From: Bacteroidota bacterium
GTDB lineage: Bacteria; Bacteroidota; Bacteroidia; Flavobacteriales_D; Crocinitomicaceae
Direction: 5' to 3'
DNA: 5,966 nt
Assembly (NCBI GenBank): GCA_016866415.1
Contig: VGML01000133.1
Location: 1 to 5,966, forward strand
The notes under the pieces were generated by a model that worked only from the letters and a program-made list of their open reading frames with translations, did no database searches and was not told where the DNA came from. Made by a program: the position numbers and the translations under genes. Positions 5,626-5,966 of this stretch are shown piece by piece (position 1 is the stretch's first letter; each line of letters starts with the position of its first letter).

Positions 5626-5966
5626 ATGCTAACAGAAGAAGTAAAACTTAAAGATCTACTTGAAAACTCAATCGAAATGATTCACCAGTTAGATGAATTA
5701 GGTCATATTAGATGGGTCAACCGTTCTTGGCGTGAAAATTTAGAAATTGGAGAAGAAAATTTGACTGGTCAGCATTTGGTTCAATTTCTTACCGAGGAAA
5801 CAATGGATGAATTCAAAGCTGTGTTTCCAGAACTTCAAAAGGGAATCCGAGTTGAAAATTTAAATTGTACATTCAAAACTCGTTCTGGGAAAATTATCAA
5901 TTTGATAGGTCGAACTGTTCCAATTTTTGAAAATGGTAAAGTCATTGGGAGTCAGGCATTTTTACA
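5626..5966 (+). CDS. PAS-domain signalling protein, N-terminal part (truncated by window edge)
   Basis: An open frame runs from ATG 5626 to the right edge, giving 113 complete codons and no stop. The protein starts MLTEEVKLKDLLENSIEMIH and reads as one PAS domain from about residue 8: an N-terminal helix, LDELGHIRWVN, LTGQHLVQFL, the GKIINLIGRTVPIFENGKVIG strand region split by a short turn, and a final strand at the cut. No membrane segment is visible. The 56-base gap after the kinase stop has no exact TAnnTTTG box, no clear terminator hairpin and no Shine-Dalgarno, so read-through from the kinase gene is plausible. The output domain lies outside the window. It could be another kinase, a hybrid kinase with a receiver, or another signalling enzyme, and would be the next part of the NO pathway if it is in the operon. 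Confidence 0.85.
   Translation, partial: MLTEEVKLKDLLENSIEMIHQLDELGHIRWVNRSWRENLEIGEENLTGQHLVQFLTEETMDEFKAVFPELQKGIRVENLNCTFKTRSGKIINLIGRTVPIFENGKVIGSQAFL

Overview
The window looks like chromosomal DNA of a Bacteroidota bacterium, probably of the Flavobacteriia. The evidence is AT-rich DNA, starts without a clear Shine-Dalgarno sequence, exact TAnnTTTG-type -7 promoter boxes, and a truncated gene at the left edge that looks like the fused ResB/CcsA cytochrome c biogenesis protein of this phylum. Genus cannot be fixed from the sequence.

Layout. Positions 1-265 (minus strand) hold the N-terminal 88 codons of the ccsBA-like gene. Positions 266-590 are a 325-base non-coding divergent region with a good plus-strand promoter (542-574), a weaker minus-strand -7 box (273-280), several short dyads and three copies of an 8-mer. 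Positions 591-1133 (plus) encode a stand-alone H-NOX heme protein. Five bases later, positions 1139-5569 (plus) encode a 1476-residue soluble histidine kinase. After a 56-base gap, positions 5626-5966 (plus) hold the start of a PAS-domain protein that runs off the right edge.

How the genes fit together. H-NOX has the proximal heme histidine and the YxSxR propionate motif, but no tyrosine at the distal position that stabilises O2 in O2-binding relatives, so it is best read as a nitric oxide sensor. I read the kinase as GAF, HNOBA (the heme-NO-binding-associated domain of soluble guanylate cyclase), five PAS domains, a second GAF, a DHp domain with an insertion of about 100 residues, and an ATPase domain. 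HNOBA is the natural partner of H-NOX in eukaryotic guanylate cyclase, so its presence in the next gene argues that the two proteins form an NO-responsive complex in trans, with a kinase output instead of cyclic GMP. The kinase has no receiver domain and no response regulator lies in the window. The truncated PAS protein is the nearest candidate for a further component.

Most notable points: the H-NOX/HNOBA-kinase pair, the inserted DHp segment, a non-canonical G1 box in the ATPase domain, and the repeats of the divergent intergenic region.
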